64,000 bases of DNA from Maritalea mediterranea (lineage in GTDB: Bacteria > Pseudomonadota > Alphaproteobacteria > Rhizobiales > Devosiaceae). The position numbers and the translations under genes were made by a program. Shown here piece after piece: positions 1 through 9,490 of the stretch (position 1 is the first letter of the stretch; each line of letters begins with the position of its first letter). The notes beneath the pieces were generated by a model. The model was given only the letters and a program-made list of their open reading frames with translations, ran no database searches and was not told where the DNA came from. The DNA lies in NCBI RefSeq assembly GCF_021568695.1, contig NZ_JAKGTI010000002.1, positions 248,001 through 312,000 on the forward strand. Direction: 5' to 3'.

Positions 1-1602
1 CAACGCGCTTTCAATCTCGGCGGTGCCCATCCGGTGACCGGAAACATTCAACACGTCATCCACGCGACCAGTGATCCAATAATAGCCATCCTTATCGCGG
101 CGACAGCCATCGCCGGAGAAGTAATAGCCCTTATAGGTCTCGAAATATGTGGAAACGAACCGCTTATGGTCGCCATATACGGTGCGCATCTGGCCGGGCC
201 AGCTGTCTTTGATGCAGAGCACACCCTCTGTCTCTGTTTCCGTCTGGACCTTGCCTTCCTGATCCAGAATTTCCGGCTGCACGCCATAGAAAGGCTTGGT
301 GGCAGAACCCGGCTTGGTTGGCGTCGCGCCCGGCAAAGGCGTGATCATAAAACCACCAGTTTCTGTCTGCCACCATGTGTCAACAATCGCGCATTTTCCG
401 CGGCCCACATGCTTGTTGTACCATTCCCAGGCTTCGGGGTTGATGGGCTCGCCCACCGTGCCCAAAATCCGTAATGAGGACAGGTCCGCCCCTTCAACAT
501 ATTTGTCGCCGGCGCCCATCAAGGCCCGGATCGCGGTTGGCGCGGTATAAAAAATGTTAACCTTGTGCTTGTCACACACCTGCCAGAAGCGTGAGGCGTC
601 CGGATAGTTTGGCACCCCTTCAAACATCAAAGTGGTCGCACCGTTCGCCAGTGGACCGTAAAGAATATAGGAGTGACCAGTGACCCAGCCCACATCAGCC
701 GTGCACCAGTAAATATCACCCTGGCGATAGTCGAAGGTCACTTCATGGGTCAGCGAGGCATAAACCAGATAACCACCTGTGGTGTGCAACACACCCTTTG
801 GCGTGCCGGTGGAACCAGAAGTGTAAAGAATGAAAAGCGGATCTTCTGCATTCATGCGTTCCGGTTTGCAAAACTCGTCAATGCCATTTGCCGCTTCGTG
901 CCACCATACATCGCGGCCGCCCTTCATTTTGATGTCGTTGCCGGTGTTCTCGACCACCAGCACTTTCTCCACCCCATGGGCATGTTTAAGAGCTTCGTCC
1001 ACATTGGCTTTCAACGGAACGGTCTTACCGCCACGACGGCCTTCGTCAGCGGTGATCACGACCGCGCTGTCGCAGTCGTTAATGCGGCCCGCAAGGGCTT
1101 CGGGCGAGAAACCGCCAAATACAACCGAGTGCACTGCACCAATGCGGGTACAGGCCAGCATGGCATAAGCGGCTTCCGGGATCATGGGCAGATAGATGGT
1201 AACGCGGTCACCTTTTTTGACGCCCAGCTCTTTCAGCACATTGGCAAAGCGGCACACGCGACGGTGTAGCTGCGCATAAGTGATGTGCTCATCCGTGTCC
1301 GGCTCATCGCCTTCCCAGATGATGGCGGTTTCGTCCGCACGGTCTTTCAAATGCCGGTCGATACAGTTAACGGAAACGTTCAACTCGCCATCTTCAAACC
1401 ATTTGATGGACACATCGGGATATTCAAATGTGGTGTTTTTGATTTTGGTCGGCTCTTTCATCCAGTCGATGCGTTTGGCCTGCTCTTTCCAAAATCCTTC
1501 AGGGTCATTCACAGACTGCGCGTAAAGCGCGTCATATTGATCCTTTGTGGTCAATGTGCGTGAGACAATATCTTCAGGTGGTTGGTAAATGTCCGAACTC
1601 AT
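1..1602 (-). CDS. acs: acetyl-CoA synthetase, C-terminus cut by window edge
   Basis: AMP-forming acetate-CoA ligase: it activates acetate with ATP to acetyl-AMP and then acetyl-CoA in the cytoplasm. The first 534 codons are present of about 650 usual for the family; the frame runs off the left edge. Visible landmarks are the adenylation P-loop [10 protein letters not shown], the [11 protein letters not shown] motif, the [21 protein letters not shown] stretch and the following hinge [13 protein letters not shown]. The start ATG at 1602 has a clear GAGGAGG ribosome site 8-10 bases upstream. It is divergent from a GNAT gene. The missing C-terminal part should carry the acetylatable PxxxxGK lysine, which cannot be checked here. 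Identification is firm. Confidence 0.96.
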   Translation of the reverse strand, partial: MSSDIYQPPEDIVSRTLTTKDQYDALYAQSVNDPEGFWKEQAKRIDWMKEPTKIKNTTFEYPDVSIKWFEDGELNVSVNCIDRHLKDRADETAIIWEGDEPDTDEHITYAQLHRRVCRFANVLKELGVKKGDRVTIYLPMIPEAAYAMLACTRIGAVHSVVFGGFSPEALAGRINDCDSAVVITADEGRRGGKTVPLKANVDEALKHAHGVEKVLVVENTGNDIKMKGGRDVWWHEAANGIDEFCKPERMNAEDPLFILYTSGSTGTPKGVLHTTGGYLVYASLTHEVTFDYRQGDIYWCTADVGWVTGHSYILYGPLANGATTLMFEGVPNYPDASRFWQVCDKHKVNIFYTAPTAIRALMGAGDKYVEGADLSSLRILGTVGEPINPEAWEWYNKHVGRGKCAIVDTWWQTETGGFMITPLPGATPTKPGSATKPFYGVQPEILDQEGKVQTETETEGVLCIKDSWPGQMRTVYGDHKRFVSTYFETYKGYYFSGDGCRRDKDGYYWITGRVDDVLNVSGHRMGTAEIESAL

Positions 1603-1867
1603 TGGACGGTTCCTCCTCGATCAATCCAATCATAAAGAGATCGTTGCCGACCTCTCGTTGAATACGGTCAACACACATCCATTTGAATATGTGAGTTGTC
1701 CCCACAACACCGTGATAAAAGGGCTAATGGTTGCGACGCGTTCGGTCAATATCACCAATGGTTTTTTAGACCTGTTTTCGTATTTCTTTGTGCCAAACCA
1801 TCCATATTCAACACTTTTAAAGAACATTACCGCATACTCCAGCGCGGACCAAATGGGGGAAATCGAC

Positions 1868-2449
1868 ATGTCTGACGCCAAAACGCCGAACTTTCGGCCC
1901 GCCCGTCGCGACGAGATTGAATGGGTGCTGCACACGGTGCATCAGGCCATAGATGAATCAGAATTTTACTGTGACGAATTCAAACAAACCGAACGCGAAC
2001 GGATGAACATCCATTTTCTCACCGCGCTGTGGGAATATGATCCAAACCATTTGCATGTGTTGTGCAAAGGCGACGAGAAGGTCGGCATTATGCTATCCGG
2101 GCCAGACAATGGCGTCGTGTTTCTGTATTGGTCCTACATCTTTCCAGAACATCGGGCATCAACCATCGCGATCAAAGCCAACAAGGCCTTTATCAACATG
2201 TTCGACAATGGCCATTGGCATAAGCTGGTGACTTTCACCCGCACGAGCAACGAGAAAGCCAACATCATCCTCGCCCGCTATGGCTGGACCGAGGTGGCGC
2301 AACTCGACAAGCATATTTTTGGTGAAGATTATAAGATCTTCGAAATCCAGCTGGAAAAAACCGTGCCGGGCTATAAACCCTTCCGTGTGCCAGGGCGCTT
2401 GGAACGGCTGAAACGCAAACTCCTCAATCCCCTGAAAGATCATGATTAA
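1868..2449 (+). CDS. GNAT-family N-acetyltransferase
   Basis: A 193-residue protein that looks like a GCN5-related acetyltransferase; the substrate is unknown. Seen: an N-terminal NFRPARRDEIEWVL start typical of GNAT strand 1/helix 1, a middle part reading FLYWSYIFPEHRAST where the acetyl-CoA strand and loop would be, and a C-terminal KLVTFTRTSNEKANIILARYGWTEV segment resembling the GNAT helix 4 and last strands. The frame is open back to 1589, but that would overlap the acs start; the ATG at 1868 has a GGGGGAAA ribosome site and gives a normal domain length. Its last 8 bases overlap the next gene, so the two are probably translated together. Confidence 0.7.
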   Translation: MSDAKTPNFRPARRDEIEWVLHTVHQAIDESEFYCDEFKQTERERMNIHFLTALWEYDPNHLHVLCKGDEKVGIMLSGPDNGVVFLYWSYIFPEHRASTIAIKANKAFINMFDNGHWHKLVTFTRTSNEKANIILARYGWTEVAQLDKHIFGEDYKIFEIQLEKTVPGYKPFRVPGRLERLKRKLLNPLKDHD

Positions 2450-2678
2450 AGATTGGATTGCCATCGCGACCCTGCCCCATGTGCGCAGAAGATGCATCAA
2501 AACAGCCCTGATTGTCGGTACCCTGCTAATGCTGATCAACTATCTGGATCGCTTGCTGGCTGGCCAGGTGAGCGGGTTGGACTGGCTCAAAATCATCCTT
2601 ACCTACTTCGTGCCATATATTGTGTGCGCCAGTGCTTCCGTGAGCGCAATCATGGAAAATCGCCGCGCCACCAAATAA
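2442..2678 (+). CDS. NrtS-type small membrane protein, putative nitrate/nitrite transporter
   Basis: A 78-residue protein with two hydrophobic segments (about 19-38 and 48-67) separated by a short polar loop. The pattern RRCIKTALIVGTLLMLIN, then LKIILTYFVPYIVCASASVSAI resembles my memory of the NrtS family (small membrane proteins described as nitrate transporters in a marine cyanobacterium and some proteobacteria). The start overlaps the GNAT stop by 8 bases, which implies translational coupling. No nitrate or nitrite reductase gene is visible in the window, so the transport role is inferred from family resemblance alone. Confidence 0.6.
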   Translation: MIKDWIAIATLPHVRRRCIKTALIVGTLLMLINYLDRLLAGQVSGLDWLKIILTYFVPYIVCASASVSAIMENRRATK

Positions 2679-2785
2679 TCCAACGAAACAAAATTGCGTT
2701 CGGCCCATTGTCCTGCCAAGATGGCGCACCAGATCGGACCCTATCGCCCATCAACAAACACGGCACGGCGCCGCTTGGGGAGACT

Positions 2786-4237
2786 ATGGACCTTTTAAGC
2801 AGTATTTCTTTGGCCACATCATTCTATCTGGCTATTGTTATTGGCGTCACTCTGCGCATTTTGGCCCGTAAACATATCTCCAGCGCCGCGCGGCTGGCCT
2901 GGTTCACGGTGGTGGTTACACTGCCCGCCTTTGGCATTGTGCTCTATACCCTTTTGGGGGAAGTGCATATATCGCGGAAATTGCGCGCCAAAAAGGCGCG
3001 CCTGTTGCGCCAGATGAAAAAACTGGAGTTTGATCGGCTTGAAGGCGAACCTGACCCGTATCGCAAAGTGCCGCAGCGCTATCACGCGATCTTTCAATAT
3101 GCCCAGACCATCAACCGCTTTCCCCTCTCCAACGGCAACCGCGCCGAATTGTTGTATGACGCGGAAGACACCCGCAAACGAATTATCGCGGATATCGATC
3201 AAGCCAAAGATCATGTGCACTTGCTCTACTATATTTGGCTGAATGATCATACCGGCACCGACATCGCCCATGCGGTGATCCGTGCCGCCCAGCGTGGTGT
3301 TGCATGCCGGGTGATGGCCGACGCGATCGGATCGCGTGTTCTGCTCAAATCTGATCTGTGGGTCGAGATGCAACGGGCGGGCGTGCAAACGGAAACGGCC
3401 ATGCCGTTTGAATCCATGATTGCCACCCATCTCTTGAACCGATTTGACCTGCGCAATCACCGCAAGATCACCGTTATTGACGGTAAGATCGCCTATTGCG
3501 GCAGCCAGAATTGTGCTGACCCCGAATTTCGACCCAAGGCAAAATATGCCCCGTGGATCGATATTATGGCACGTTTGGAAGGCCCCGTGGTCAACCAGAC
3601 TCAATTGCTGTTTGCTAGCGACTGGATGAGCCGGCGCGAAGAGTCCACGCTAAAAGATTTTCCACTAAATGCCCGGCCGCTCAAAAATGGCTTTGTTGCC
3701 CAAGTGAACGGCAATGGGCCCACCGAGCGTCGCGGCGCCGCGGCACATTTATTCGCCACTCTGATTGCCTCAGCCGATCAGGAAATCAACATCACGACGC
3801 CCTATTTTGTGCCGGATATTATTGTGCTCAACGCCCTGTGCGCAGCGGCCATTCGCGGGGTAAAGATCAATCTGATTGTCCCGCGCATCAATGATAGCTG
3901 GGTGGTGGCTGCGGCCTCAAAATCCTTTTATTCCGAAATTCTGGCGGCCGGTGTGCGGGTTCATGAATATGTGGGCGGTTTGTTGCACGTCAAATGTCTG
4001 ACCATTGATGGGCAAATCACCATGATAGGGTCATCCAACCTCGATTTGCGCAGCTTTGACCTGAACTATGAAAACAACACCATTATCTACGACAAGAAAT
4101 TCACACAGCAGGTCAATGACCGTCAGGACCAATATTTGAAAAGTGCGATCGAGGTTCAATTGCAAGAGGTACGGCAATGGCGTTTGCCAACACGCATTTG
4201 GCATAATGTGATCGGCACGCTGGGGCCAGTGCTCTAA
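2786..4237 (+). CDS. cls: cardiolipin synthase (phospholipase D family)
   Basis: A 483-residue membrane enzyme that joins phosphatidyl groups to make cardiolipin. Seen: two N-terminal membrane segments (about 1-23 and 34-53), then two HKD phosphodiesterase motifs, NHRKITVIDGKIAYCGSQN near residue 224 and HVKCLTIDGQITMIGSSNLD near residue 400. Length is normal for bacterial Cls. The frame is open upstream to 2453, but the start at 2786 has a GGGGAG ribosome site and begins exactly where the first membrane segment should. The next gene converges from the other strand with only 7 bases between stops. Confidence 0.93.
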   Translation: MDLLSSISLATSFYLAIVIGVTLRILARKHISSAARLAWFTVVVTLPAFGIVLYTLLGEVHISRKLRAKKARLLRQMKKLEFDRLEGEPDPYRKVPQRYHAIFQYAQTINRFPLSNGNRAELLYDAEDTRKRIIADIDQAKDHVHLLYYIWLNDHTGTDIAHAVIRAAQRGVACRVMADAIGSRVLLKSDLWVEMQRAGVQTETAMPFESMIATHLLNRFDLRNHRKITVIDGKIAYCGSQNCADPEFRPKAKYAPWIDIMARLEGPVVNQTQLLFASDWMSRREESTLKDFPLNARPLKNGFVAQVNGNGPTERRGAAAHLFATLIASADQEINITTPYFVPDIIVLNALCAAAIRGVKINLIVPRINDSWVVAAASKSFYSEILAAGVRVHEYVGGLLHVKCLTIDGQITMIGSSNLDLRSFDLNYENNTIIYDKKFTQQVNDRQDQYLKSAIEVQLQEVRQWRLPTRIWHNVIGTLGPVL

Positions 4238-4244
4238 GCCAGCC

Positions 4245-5387
4245 CTATTGTGGATCGCTCGGTCCCTTTTTACGAAGATTATTGATCATGCGCCCCAAAT
4301 TGGCCTTCACATCACGCGCCAAAAACAAGGTTTCGCCCAAAATGCGAGGCACCAGCCAATGGGCATAATTCATCACTGGCGGCACTGTGGTGATCGCACC
4401 CTTTTTGCCCACCATACCTTTTTTGAACTGGTGCAACCCTAAAAAGCCATCGGTCCCCCCAAGATCATACCATTCAACGCGGGGTTGCCGCGCCAGCCAA
4501 CGCATGATTTCCCAATGCATAAAATAGCCAGCCTGCATGGGCAACGCCTTATCGTTGGTGGCACCATAAAGATAAACCGCCGTGTCACCGCCTACAAAGA
4601 TAATGGCGCCGGCCACCGCTTCGCCCATATCATCGTAAACCATGAAGATTTCCGGTCGAATGGAAGGGTCAATATTATCCATCAAATGATTGAGGGAGTC
4701 GTACGCGGAGTAGTCTGGAAACTGTTTACGCGCAGTCATGGCTTCATAAAGCGCATTAAACTCTGACATGCGGTCCGGCCCAACATGTTCAAACCGCAGT
4801 TGATTCTTTTCAGAATCGCGCAAATGCTTGCGCCATTTCTGATTAAAGCTAGCCCGCATTTCGTCATCAGACAGGGAAACATTGACGAAATAGCGATTGG
4901 GAAAGGGCAACCCGGCGCCTTTCTTGAACCCGATCTGTCGTAAATATTCCAACGCAGGGTTGACCTCTGTCGGCACAGCTCGCGGCAGTATAGACAGCAT
5001 CAAGCGTCGCTTAATCGCATATTCCTGCACCAAAAGGTCGACGATTGCCTGATAGTCATTTTGTGCGCTGGGCAAGTTGCTTTTCAACAACATGGGCCCC
5101 CATTTGCACACGGCCAGACCGCCCAACCCAAACGGAGCTGTCTTATGCATCACCAAACAGCCGCCAACCAGCCGGTCACCATCATAGAAATTCAATCGAT
5201 CCAGCGCCATGGCTGGCCAACGTTCCGCCGCAAAAACATCCAGCTGTTCCTGGCACACATCATCGAAAATGTGTGCCTGCGCATCCCATTCTGCTGCATT
5301 CAACTGCTCGACCCTTAAGGTCATATCGCCAGCGAACTGGTCCATCTTTGCTGCCAACACCTTATCACTCATCAATCGCTTCACCAC
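4245..5387 (-). CDS. FemAB/GNAT-fold aminoacyl- or acyltransferase
   Basis: A 380-residue protein resembling the FemAB-like (lipid II:glycine glycyltransferase-type) family, built from GNAT folds. Supporting segments are RASFNQKWRKHLRDSEKN in the middle, then AVAGAIIFVGGDTAVYLYGAT and the C-terminal YFMHWEIMRWLARQ...YDLGGTDGFLGLHQFKKGMVGKKG, which matches the usual GYDFGG...GLYRFKxGFG pattern of these enzymes. Gram-negative members are poorly characterised and may act on exopolysaccharide or cell-wall precursors; the substrate here is unknown. The reported start is GTG at 5387; an ATG five codons later (5372) is equally possible. Confidence 0.72.
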   Translation of the reverse strand: MVKRLMSDKVLAAKMDQFAGDMTLRVEQLNAAEWDAQAHIFDDVCQEQLDVFAAERWPAMALDRLNFYDGDRLVGGCLVMHKTAPFGLGGLAVCKWGPMLLKSNLPSAQNDYQAIVDLLVQEYAIKRRLMLSILPRAVPTEVNPALEYLRQIGFKKGAGLPFPNRYFVNVSLSDDEMRASFNQKWRKHLRDSEKNQLRFEHVGPDRMSEFNALYEAMTARKQFPDYSAYDSLNHLMDNIDPSIRPEIFMVYDDMGEAVAGAIIFVGGDTAVYLYGATNDKALPMQAGYFMHWEIMRWLARQPRVEWYDLGGTDGFLGLHQFKKGMVGKKGAITTVPPVMNYAHWLVPRILGETLFLARDVKANLGRMINNLRKKGPSDPQ

Positions 5388-5488
5388 GATCCAACCAGAT
5401 CACCTTTGCACGGATATCCAGTTGGCCGACCACAAGTTGGGTCAAACTTAGTTAAAACACGACAAGTGATAAGATTTGGTAAGGGAGA

Positions 5489-6271
5489 CTAGGCGCCTTC
5501 CAACTCAATATGGCGCTGCTCTGCCCATTGCGCATATTCTTTCATGCTGAGCAAGGAGGCTGCGTCCTCATCCACCACCACAACCGCATGCTGGTGCATT
5601 TGCAACGCAGAGGCCGGGCAAGAGGCCGAAACCGGACCTTCCACACAACCGCGCACCGCCTCGGCCTTGTTAGGGCCAGTCGCCAACAACATCACTTCTT
5701 TGGCGTCCAAAATGGTGCCTATCCCGGTGGTTATGGCATCGGTGGGCTGAAACTCATCTGTATCAAAATAACGTGAGTTTGCTTTGATGGTGGATTTGGT
5801 GAGCGTTTTCACCCGCGTGCGCGAGGCCAAGCTAGACAAAGGCTCGTTAAAGCCAATATGGCCATTCACCCCAATACCAAGCAACTGCAGGTCGATGCCG
5901 CCTGCAGCCTGAATAGCTTGCTCATAGCGCAAACATTCCGCATTGGGATCTTCTGCTGCCCCGTTGGGTACATGGGTGCGCGCCTGATCGATATCGACAT
6001 GATCAAACAGCTTGTTATTCATAAAATAGCGATAGCTTTGAGTGTGATCGCCAGATAACCCGATATATTCGTCCAGATTAAAGCTGGTCACATCTTTGAA
6101 GCTGACATCGCCACGCTTATTGGCTTCGATCAAACGCTGATAAAGCGCGACCGGCGACGAGCCGGTGGCCAAACCCAACACTGATTTTGGTTGCTTGTTT
6201 AAATGCTCAACGAAATAATTGCATGCAAAATCAGCTACGGCCTCGGCATTTTCCAAAATGACCAATCGCAC
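5489..6271 (-). CDS. nagB: glucosamine-6-phosphate deaminase
   Basis: Converts glucosamine-6-phosphate to fructose-6-phosphate and ammonia, the last step of amino-sugar use. The 260-residue product shows the family landmarks: [14 protein letters not shown] (phosphate loop, about 33-44), NLDEYIGL with the general-base aspartate at 67, and [13 protein letters not shown] with the catalytic histidine 138 and glutamate 143. I chose the GTG at 6271 because GGAGATAAAG lies just upstream and the protein then begins MRLVILENA, as in other NagB proteins; the frame is open four codons further to a GTG at 6283. A GntR regulator lies 32 bases upstream on the same strand, probably in one operon. No nagA is in the window. 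Confidence 0.94.
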   Translation of the reverse strand: MRLVILENAEAVADFACNYFVEHLNKQPKSVLGLATGSSPVALYQRLIEANKRGDVSFKDVTSFNLDEYIGLSGDHTQSYRYFMNNKLFDHVDIDQARTHVPNGAAEDPNAECLRYEQAIQAAGGIDLQLLGIGVNGHIGFNEPLSSLASRTRVKTLTKSTIKANSRYFDTDEFQPTDAITTGIGTILDAKEVMLLATGPNKAEAVRGCVEGPVSASCPASALQMHQHAVVVVDEDAASLLSMKEYAQWAEQRHIELEGA

Positions 6272-6303
6272 CTTTATCTCCACTCATTTGATGTTTGCGG
6301 CGG

Positions 6304-7086
6304 CTACTCCGCCCGCATTTCGGTTGCAAATACATACCGGTCCCCACGATAATAGGACCGTGTAAACTCCATTGCAGCACCTTCTTGATCAAATGAACGT
6401 CGCTCAATATCCAAAACGGCGTCGCCCTCTTTCACCCCCAAATAGCCTGCCAGTTCAGCAGAGCAATTCACCGCCCGCAGACTTTGCTGCGCCTTCACCG
6501 GGCGATAGCCGCTGGCCTGCAGCAACTCATAGAGCGAGTCACCTTCAGACACATTGTCAGCATTGATGATGGAGGTTGGAAAATAAGCCAGCTCATAGGC
6601 CATGATTGCACTATCCGCATAGCGGATCCGGCGAAAGCAGGAAACCAGTGTGTCGAATGAAACACCGAGCGCCATGGCCACATCCGGCTGGGGCAAAACC
6701 ACGCCCTTGAAGACCAGCTTGGAACTGGGCTCCATACCGCGATTGCGAATGTCTTCAGAAAAACCGTTCAAAAAGGCCAGCGACTTTTCAATCGACCGCG
6801 GACGATTGCGCGGCACATAAGTACCCAATCCCCGTTTTTGAACCAACTGACCATCATTCAATAGTGGCTTGAATGCGCTGCGGATTGTCACCCGCGACAG
6901 GCCAAGTTTTTCAGACAGCTCGCGCTCCGCCGGCAAAAAGTCGCCAGGCCCCAAAACGCCACGCTCAATAGCATCGCGCAACCCTTCAGTCAGCACGCCG
7001 TAACGTGCCCCTGGTCGGGTCAGAGCTGATTTCAAATGATCTATAAGCTGAGCAGGATCATGCTCTTGCGTCGCCAATTCGTCCAC
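6304..7086 (-). CDS. GntR/HutC-family transcriptional regulator, probably NagR-like
   Basis: A 260-residue regulator: N-terminal winged helix (LRDAIERGVLGPGDFLPAERELSEKLGLSRVTIRSAFKPL) and a C-terminal UTRA effector domain (from about residue 90 to the end). HutC-type regulators with UTRA domains next to nagB usually sense amino-sugar phosphates; that role is inferred from position. The frame is open to 7179, but the GTG at 7086 has a GGGGGGATA ribosome site and gives the usual N-terminus. Three GGTATTTT half-sites lie upstream (7130-7216), plausible operators for self-regulation and control of nagB. Confidence 0.85.
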   Translation of the reverse strand: MDELATQEHDPAQLIDHLKSALTRPGARYGVLTEGLRDAIERGVLGPGDFLPAERELSEKLGLSRVTIRSAFKPLLNDGQLVQKRGLGTYVPRNRPRSIEKSLAFLNGFSEDIRNRGMEPSSKLVFKGVVLPQPDVAMALGVSFDTLVSCFRRIRYADSAIMAYELAYFPTSIINADNVSEGDSLYELLQASGYRPVKAQQSLRAVNCSAELAGYLGVKEGDAVLDIERRSFDQEGAAMEFTRSYYRGDRYVFATEMRAE

Positions 7087-7129
7087 TCTATCCCCCCACC
7101 ATGCACCAGCTGAACACTGTCTGCTTAAC

Positions 7130-7216
7130 AAAATACCGGTGCATGTTTCAAAGGCCTCTACCAATAGTCGACTCGGCAACGAAGATGCTGCCCGCCAAAA
7201 ATACCAATAAAATACC
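7130..7216. promoter_or_regulatory. cluster of three AAAATACC repeats, possible GntR operators
   Basis: AAAATACC (GGTATTTT on the minus strand) occurs at 7130-7137, 7197-7204 and 7209-7216. The last two form a direct repeat with a 12-base period. They sit upstream of the GntR gene, where an autoregulatory operator would be. Function is inferred from position only. The rest of the 240-base gap between the two regulator genes (7087-7326) shows nothing else I recognise. Confidence 0.35.
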
Positions 7217-7326
7217 TATGCCGTCAATTTGAAACTGCACCCTGCGCTGGACTCACCAGTTGCACCTGTCAGTGTAGCCGTAAAAATTTCTCTGAAAAGC
7301 CGATAATGAACTTTTTGCTTCATCAC

Positions 7327-7932
7327 TTAGGCCTTGGCAGATCCACCGGACCAAAAAATCGGCACCGTACCCGTCCATAAAATGCGCGCTGGCTTGTCGG
7401 TTACGTTGCGCCAACTATGTTGCCGTGTGGAGCGGAAGTGCAAACTATCCCCTTCACCCAACGCCACAGATTCGCCTTCCACATCAGTCGTCACTTCGCC
7501 CTCAAGGATATAAATGATCTCTTCCCCTTCGTGACTTACAGTCTCGGACTGATAACCCGCCGGGACAGTTATGATAAACGATGAGAGCTGATTGCCGGCA
7601 AAGTCTGCTCCCAGCCGTTCATATTTCAACGAAGAGGAATCTACAGAAAAGCTTTCGCGTTCGCCTGCCTTTGTGGTTCCACGGATGACCGCCGGCGATG
7701 AAATGAAATATTCCATTTCCACATCCAGGCTGCGGGATATGAGCGAGAGTGCCCCAAGTGAAGGCGTAGCCTGGTCCCGCTCCACCTGACTCAAAAAGCC
7801 AACCGACAAATTGGCCGCCTCACCTAACGCCTTCAATGTCATATTCAACTTGCGCCGCCGTTCGCGGATCAGCGCACCAACCAAGGGCTGGCCTGATTGT
7901 GAATCGAAGGATTTGGATCGGGCATTTGTCAT
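7327..7932 (-). CDS. XRE-family regulator with cupin sensor domain
   Basis: A 201-residue regulator. Residues about 17-72 form a lambda-repressor-like helix-turn-helix (IRERRRKLNMTLKALGEAANLSVGFLSQVERDQATPSLGAL), and residues about 115-190 form a cupin_2 barrel (VPAGYQSETVSHEGEEIIYILEGEV...LGEGDSLHFRSTRQHSWRN). This two-domain design is typical of regulators that sense small metabolites such as polyamines or sulfur compounds; the ligand here is unknown. The gene is divergent from the GAF gene at 8130, with about 200 bases between, and is most likely autoregulated. It is not obviously linked to nagB. Confidence 0.88.
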   Translation of the reverse strand: MTNARSKSFDSQSGQPLVGALIRERRRKLNMTLKALGEAANLSVGFLSQVERDQATPSLGALSLISRSLDVEMEYFISSPAVIRGTTKAGERESFSVDSSSLKYERLGADFAGNQLSSFIITVPAGYQSETVSHEGEEIIYILEGEVTTDVEGESVALGEGDSLHFRSTRQHSWRNVTDKPARILWTGTVPIFWSGGSAKA

Positions 7933-8129
7933 ATTTTCGCTTACCTATCGAAAAATTTTTGATATAACAAAACTTGTTTTACTGTTCTGTCAGAATTGTT
8001 CGCAGTTGAACGATTCTCAGTTCTCCATCGCTTTACATAAAGCTTCGCTTAAAAATCACATTGCGCCGCCAAATACTAGGAAAAAAACCGAATATTCAGG
8101 TGGCTAGACCTACAGAGTACCATACAAAT

Positions 8130-8612
8130 ATGCAAGAATTGGCAAGAATCCTCGCACAACCCGACGCTGAAACCAAAATGTTCGAATTGCTCGAACAAGA
8201 CGTTCAAAGCAAAATCAGCGCAAAACTGGTCACCCTGATGTGGCTAGATTACCCAGCAGGTCGTGCGCGGCGAATCTATACCAACCGGCCGGATTTATAC
8301 CCGACGAAAGATAGCAAACCGATCAGCACCAACCCTTGGTATGAACATGTGATCGTGGGGCAAAACACATTTGTTGCCAACACCCTTGACGAGATGGACG
8401 AACAGTTCACCGACAAAGATTTTTTTGCCGCCCACGGCTGCGCCTCAGTGCTCAACATGCCCGTCGTGATAAACGGCAAAACAGTTGGATCGCTCAATCT
8501 GCTGCATGAAGAAAATCATTTTACGCCGGCGCGTGTTGAGCGCACGAAGGAGCTTGTCCTGACGGCTATGGTTTGTATTATGTTGCAACAGTCCAACCTC
8601 AACAACGCTTAG
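8130..8612 (+). CDS. GAF domain protein
   Basis: A 160-residue protein made of a single GAF-like domain. The core is seen as LVTLMWLDYPAGRARRIYTNRPDLYP...NPWYEHVIVGQNTFVANTLDEM...FFAAHGCASVLNMPVVINGKTVGSLNLLHEENHF, matching the order of GAF strands and the buried ligand pocket. No output domain is attached, so it may bind a small molecule and act through a partner or an enzyme activity not visible here. The frame is open to 8061 and a GTG at 8100 is possible; I chose ATG 8130 because MQELARILAQPDAE aligns with the usual start of this family. It is followed within 14 bases by a mechanosensitive channel gene. Confidence 0.72.
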   Translation: MQELARILAQPDAETKMFELLEQDVQSKISAKLVTLMWLDYPAGRARRIYTNRPDLYPTKDSKPISTNPWYEHVIVGQNTFVANTLDEMDEQFTDKDFFAAHGCASVLNMPVVINGKTVGSLNLLHEENHFTPARVERTKELVLTAMVCIMLQQSNLNNA

Positions 8613-8626
8613 ACCGGCATCCCATT

Positions 8627-9481
8627 ATGCAGTTTGACGAACTCGTTACCTCCACCACTCAATGGGCCACTCAGTATGGCATGGCGCTCATTATTGCCCT
8701 CATCGTTCTGGCGATCGGCTGGATTGCTTCGAAATGGTTATCCAGCGCCATATTGAAAGTCCTGCCTCATAATAAGGCGTTCGATGAAACCATCGCCCCG
8801 ATGGTTAGTCAGATCGTGCGCTATGTCGTCATCATCGTCGCGATTGTGATCGCGCTGAGCGAATTGGGCGTTCAAACTGCATCCATTCTGGCAGTACTGG
8901 GTGCCGCGGGCCTGGCCATCGCCTTGGCCCTGCAAGGCACCTTGTCCAACATTGCAGCTGGCGTCATGCTGATCTGGCTACGTCCCTTTAATGTGGGTGA
9001 TTATGTGGAGGCCGACGGCATCAACGGCGTCGTCAAACAGGTGGGTTTGTTCGCCACTCAAATGCGCACGGTTGATGGCAAATTTTTATTCGCCCCCAAC
9101 TCTAAAATTTGGAACGCCACCATCGTCAACTTCAACCGGGAGATGACCCGGCGGGTCGACTTCAAGGTTGGCATCGCCTATGACGCCGATATTGCAAAAG
9201 CGCGCGAAGTGTTGCTGGAAACCGCCGCTGCCGATGACCGCGTTCTCAAGGTGCCCGAACCGGTCGTCTACGTGATGGGGCTGGGGGCAAGCTCTGTTGA
9301 TTTGCAGCTGCGCTGCTGGACGAAAACGGCAGATTATTGGGAAACGGCCATGGCCATCAACGAGCGCGGCAAATTGGCATTGGACAAAGCCGGTGTTGAA
9401 ATCCCCTTCCCACACGTGCATCTTGTGGCTCCAGGACTGAACGCAAATATCACGTCGGATTCGTCCAAAGAAACAAAATAG
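8627..9481 (+). CDS. mscS: MscS-family small-conductance mechanosensitive channel
   Basis: A 284-residue channel that releases solutes on osmotic downshock. Three membrane segments are visible (about 18-38, 61-80 and 84-115). The third carries the glycine/alanine-rich pore helix ASILAVLGAAGLAIALALQGTLSNIAAGVMLIWLRPF, followed by the beta domain FNVGDYVEADGINGVVKQVGLFAT and a C-terminal alpha/beta domain. Length matches E. coli MscS (286). The start at 8627 (MQFDELV) lies 14 bases after the GAF stop, so the two genes are probably co-transcribed. Firm family call. Confidence 0.93.
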   Translation: MQFDELVTSTTQWATQYGMALIIALIVLAIGWIASKWLSSAILKVLPHNKAFDETIAPMVSQIVRYVVIIVAIVIALSELGVQTASILAVLGAAGLAIALALQGTLSNIAAGVMLIWLRPFNVGDYVEADGINGVVKQVGLFATQMRTVDGKFLFAPNSKIWNATIVNFNREMTRRVDFKVGIAYDADIAKAREVLLETAAADDRVLKVPEPVVYVMGLGASSVDLQLRCWTKTADYWETAMAINERGKLALDKAGVEIPFPHVHLVAPGLNANITSDSSKETK

Positions 9482-9490
9482 GATTTCCCC

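Noticed and set aside
2453-2785. N-terminal extension of the cardiolipin synthase frame
   Set aside because: It overlaps the NrtS-like gene and intergenic DNA; the true start at 2786 has a ribosome site and begins the first membrane helix.
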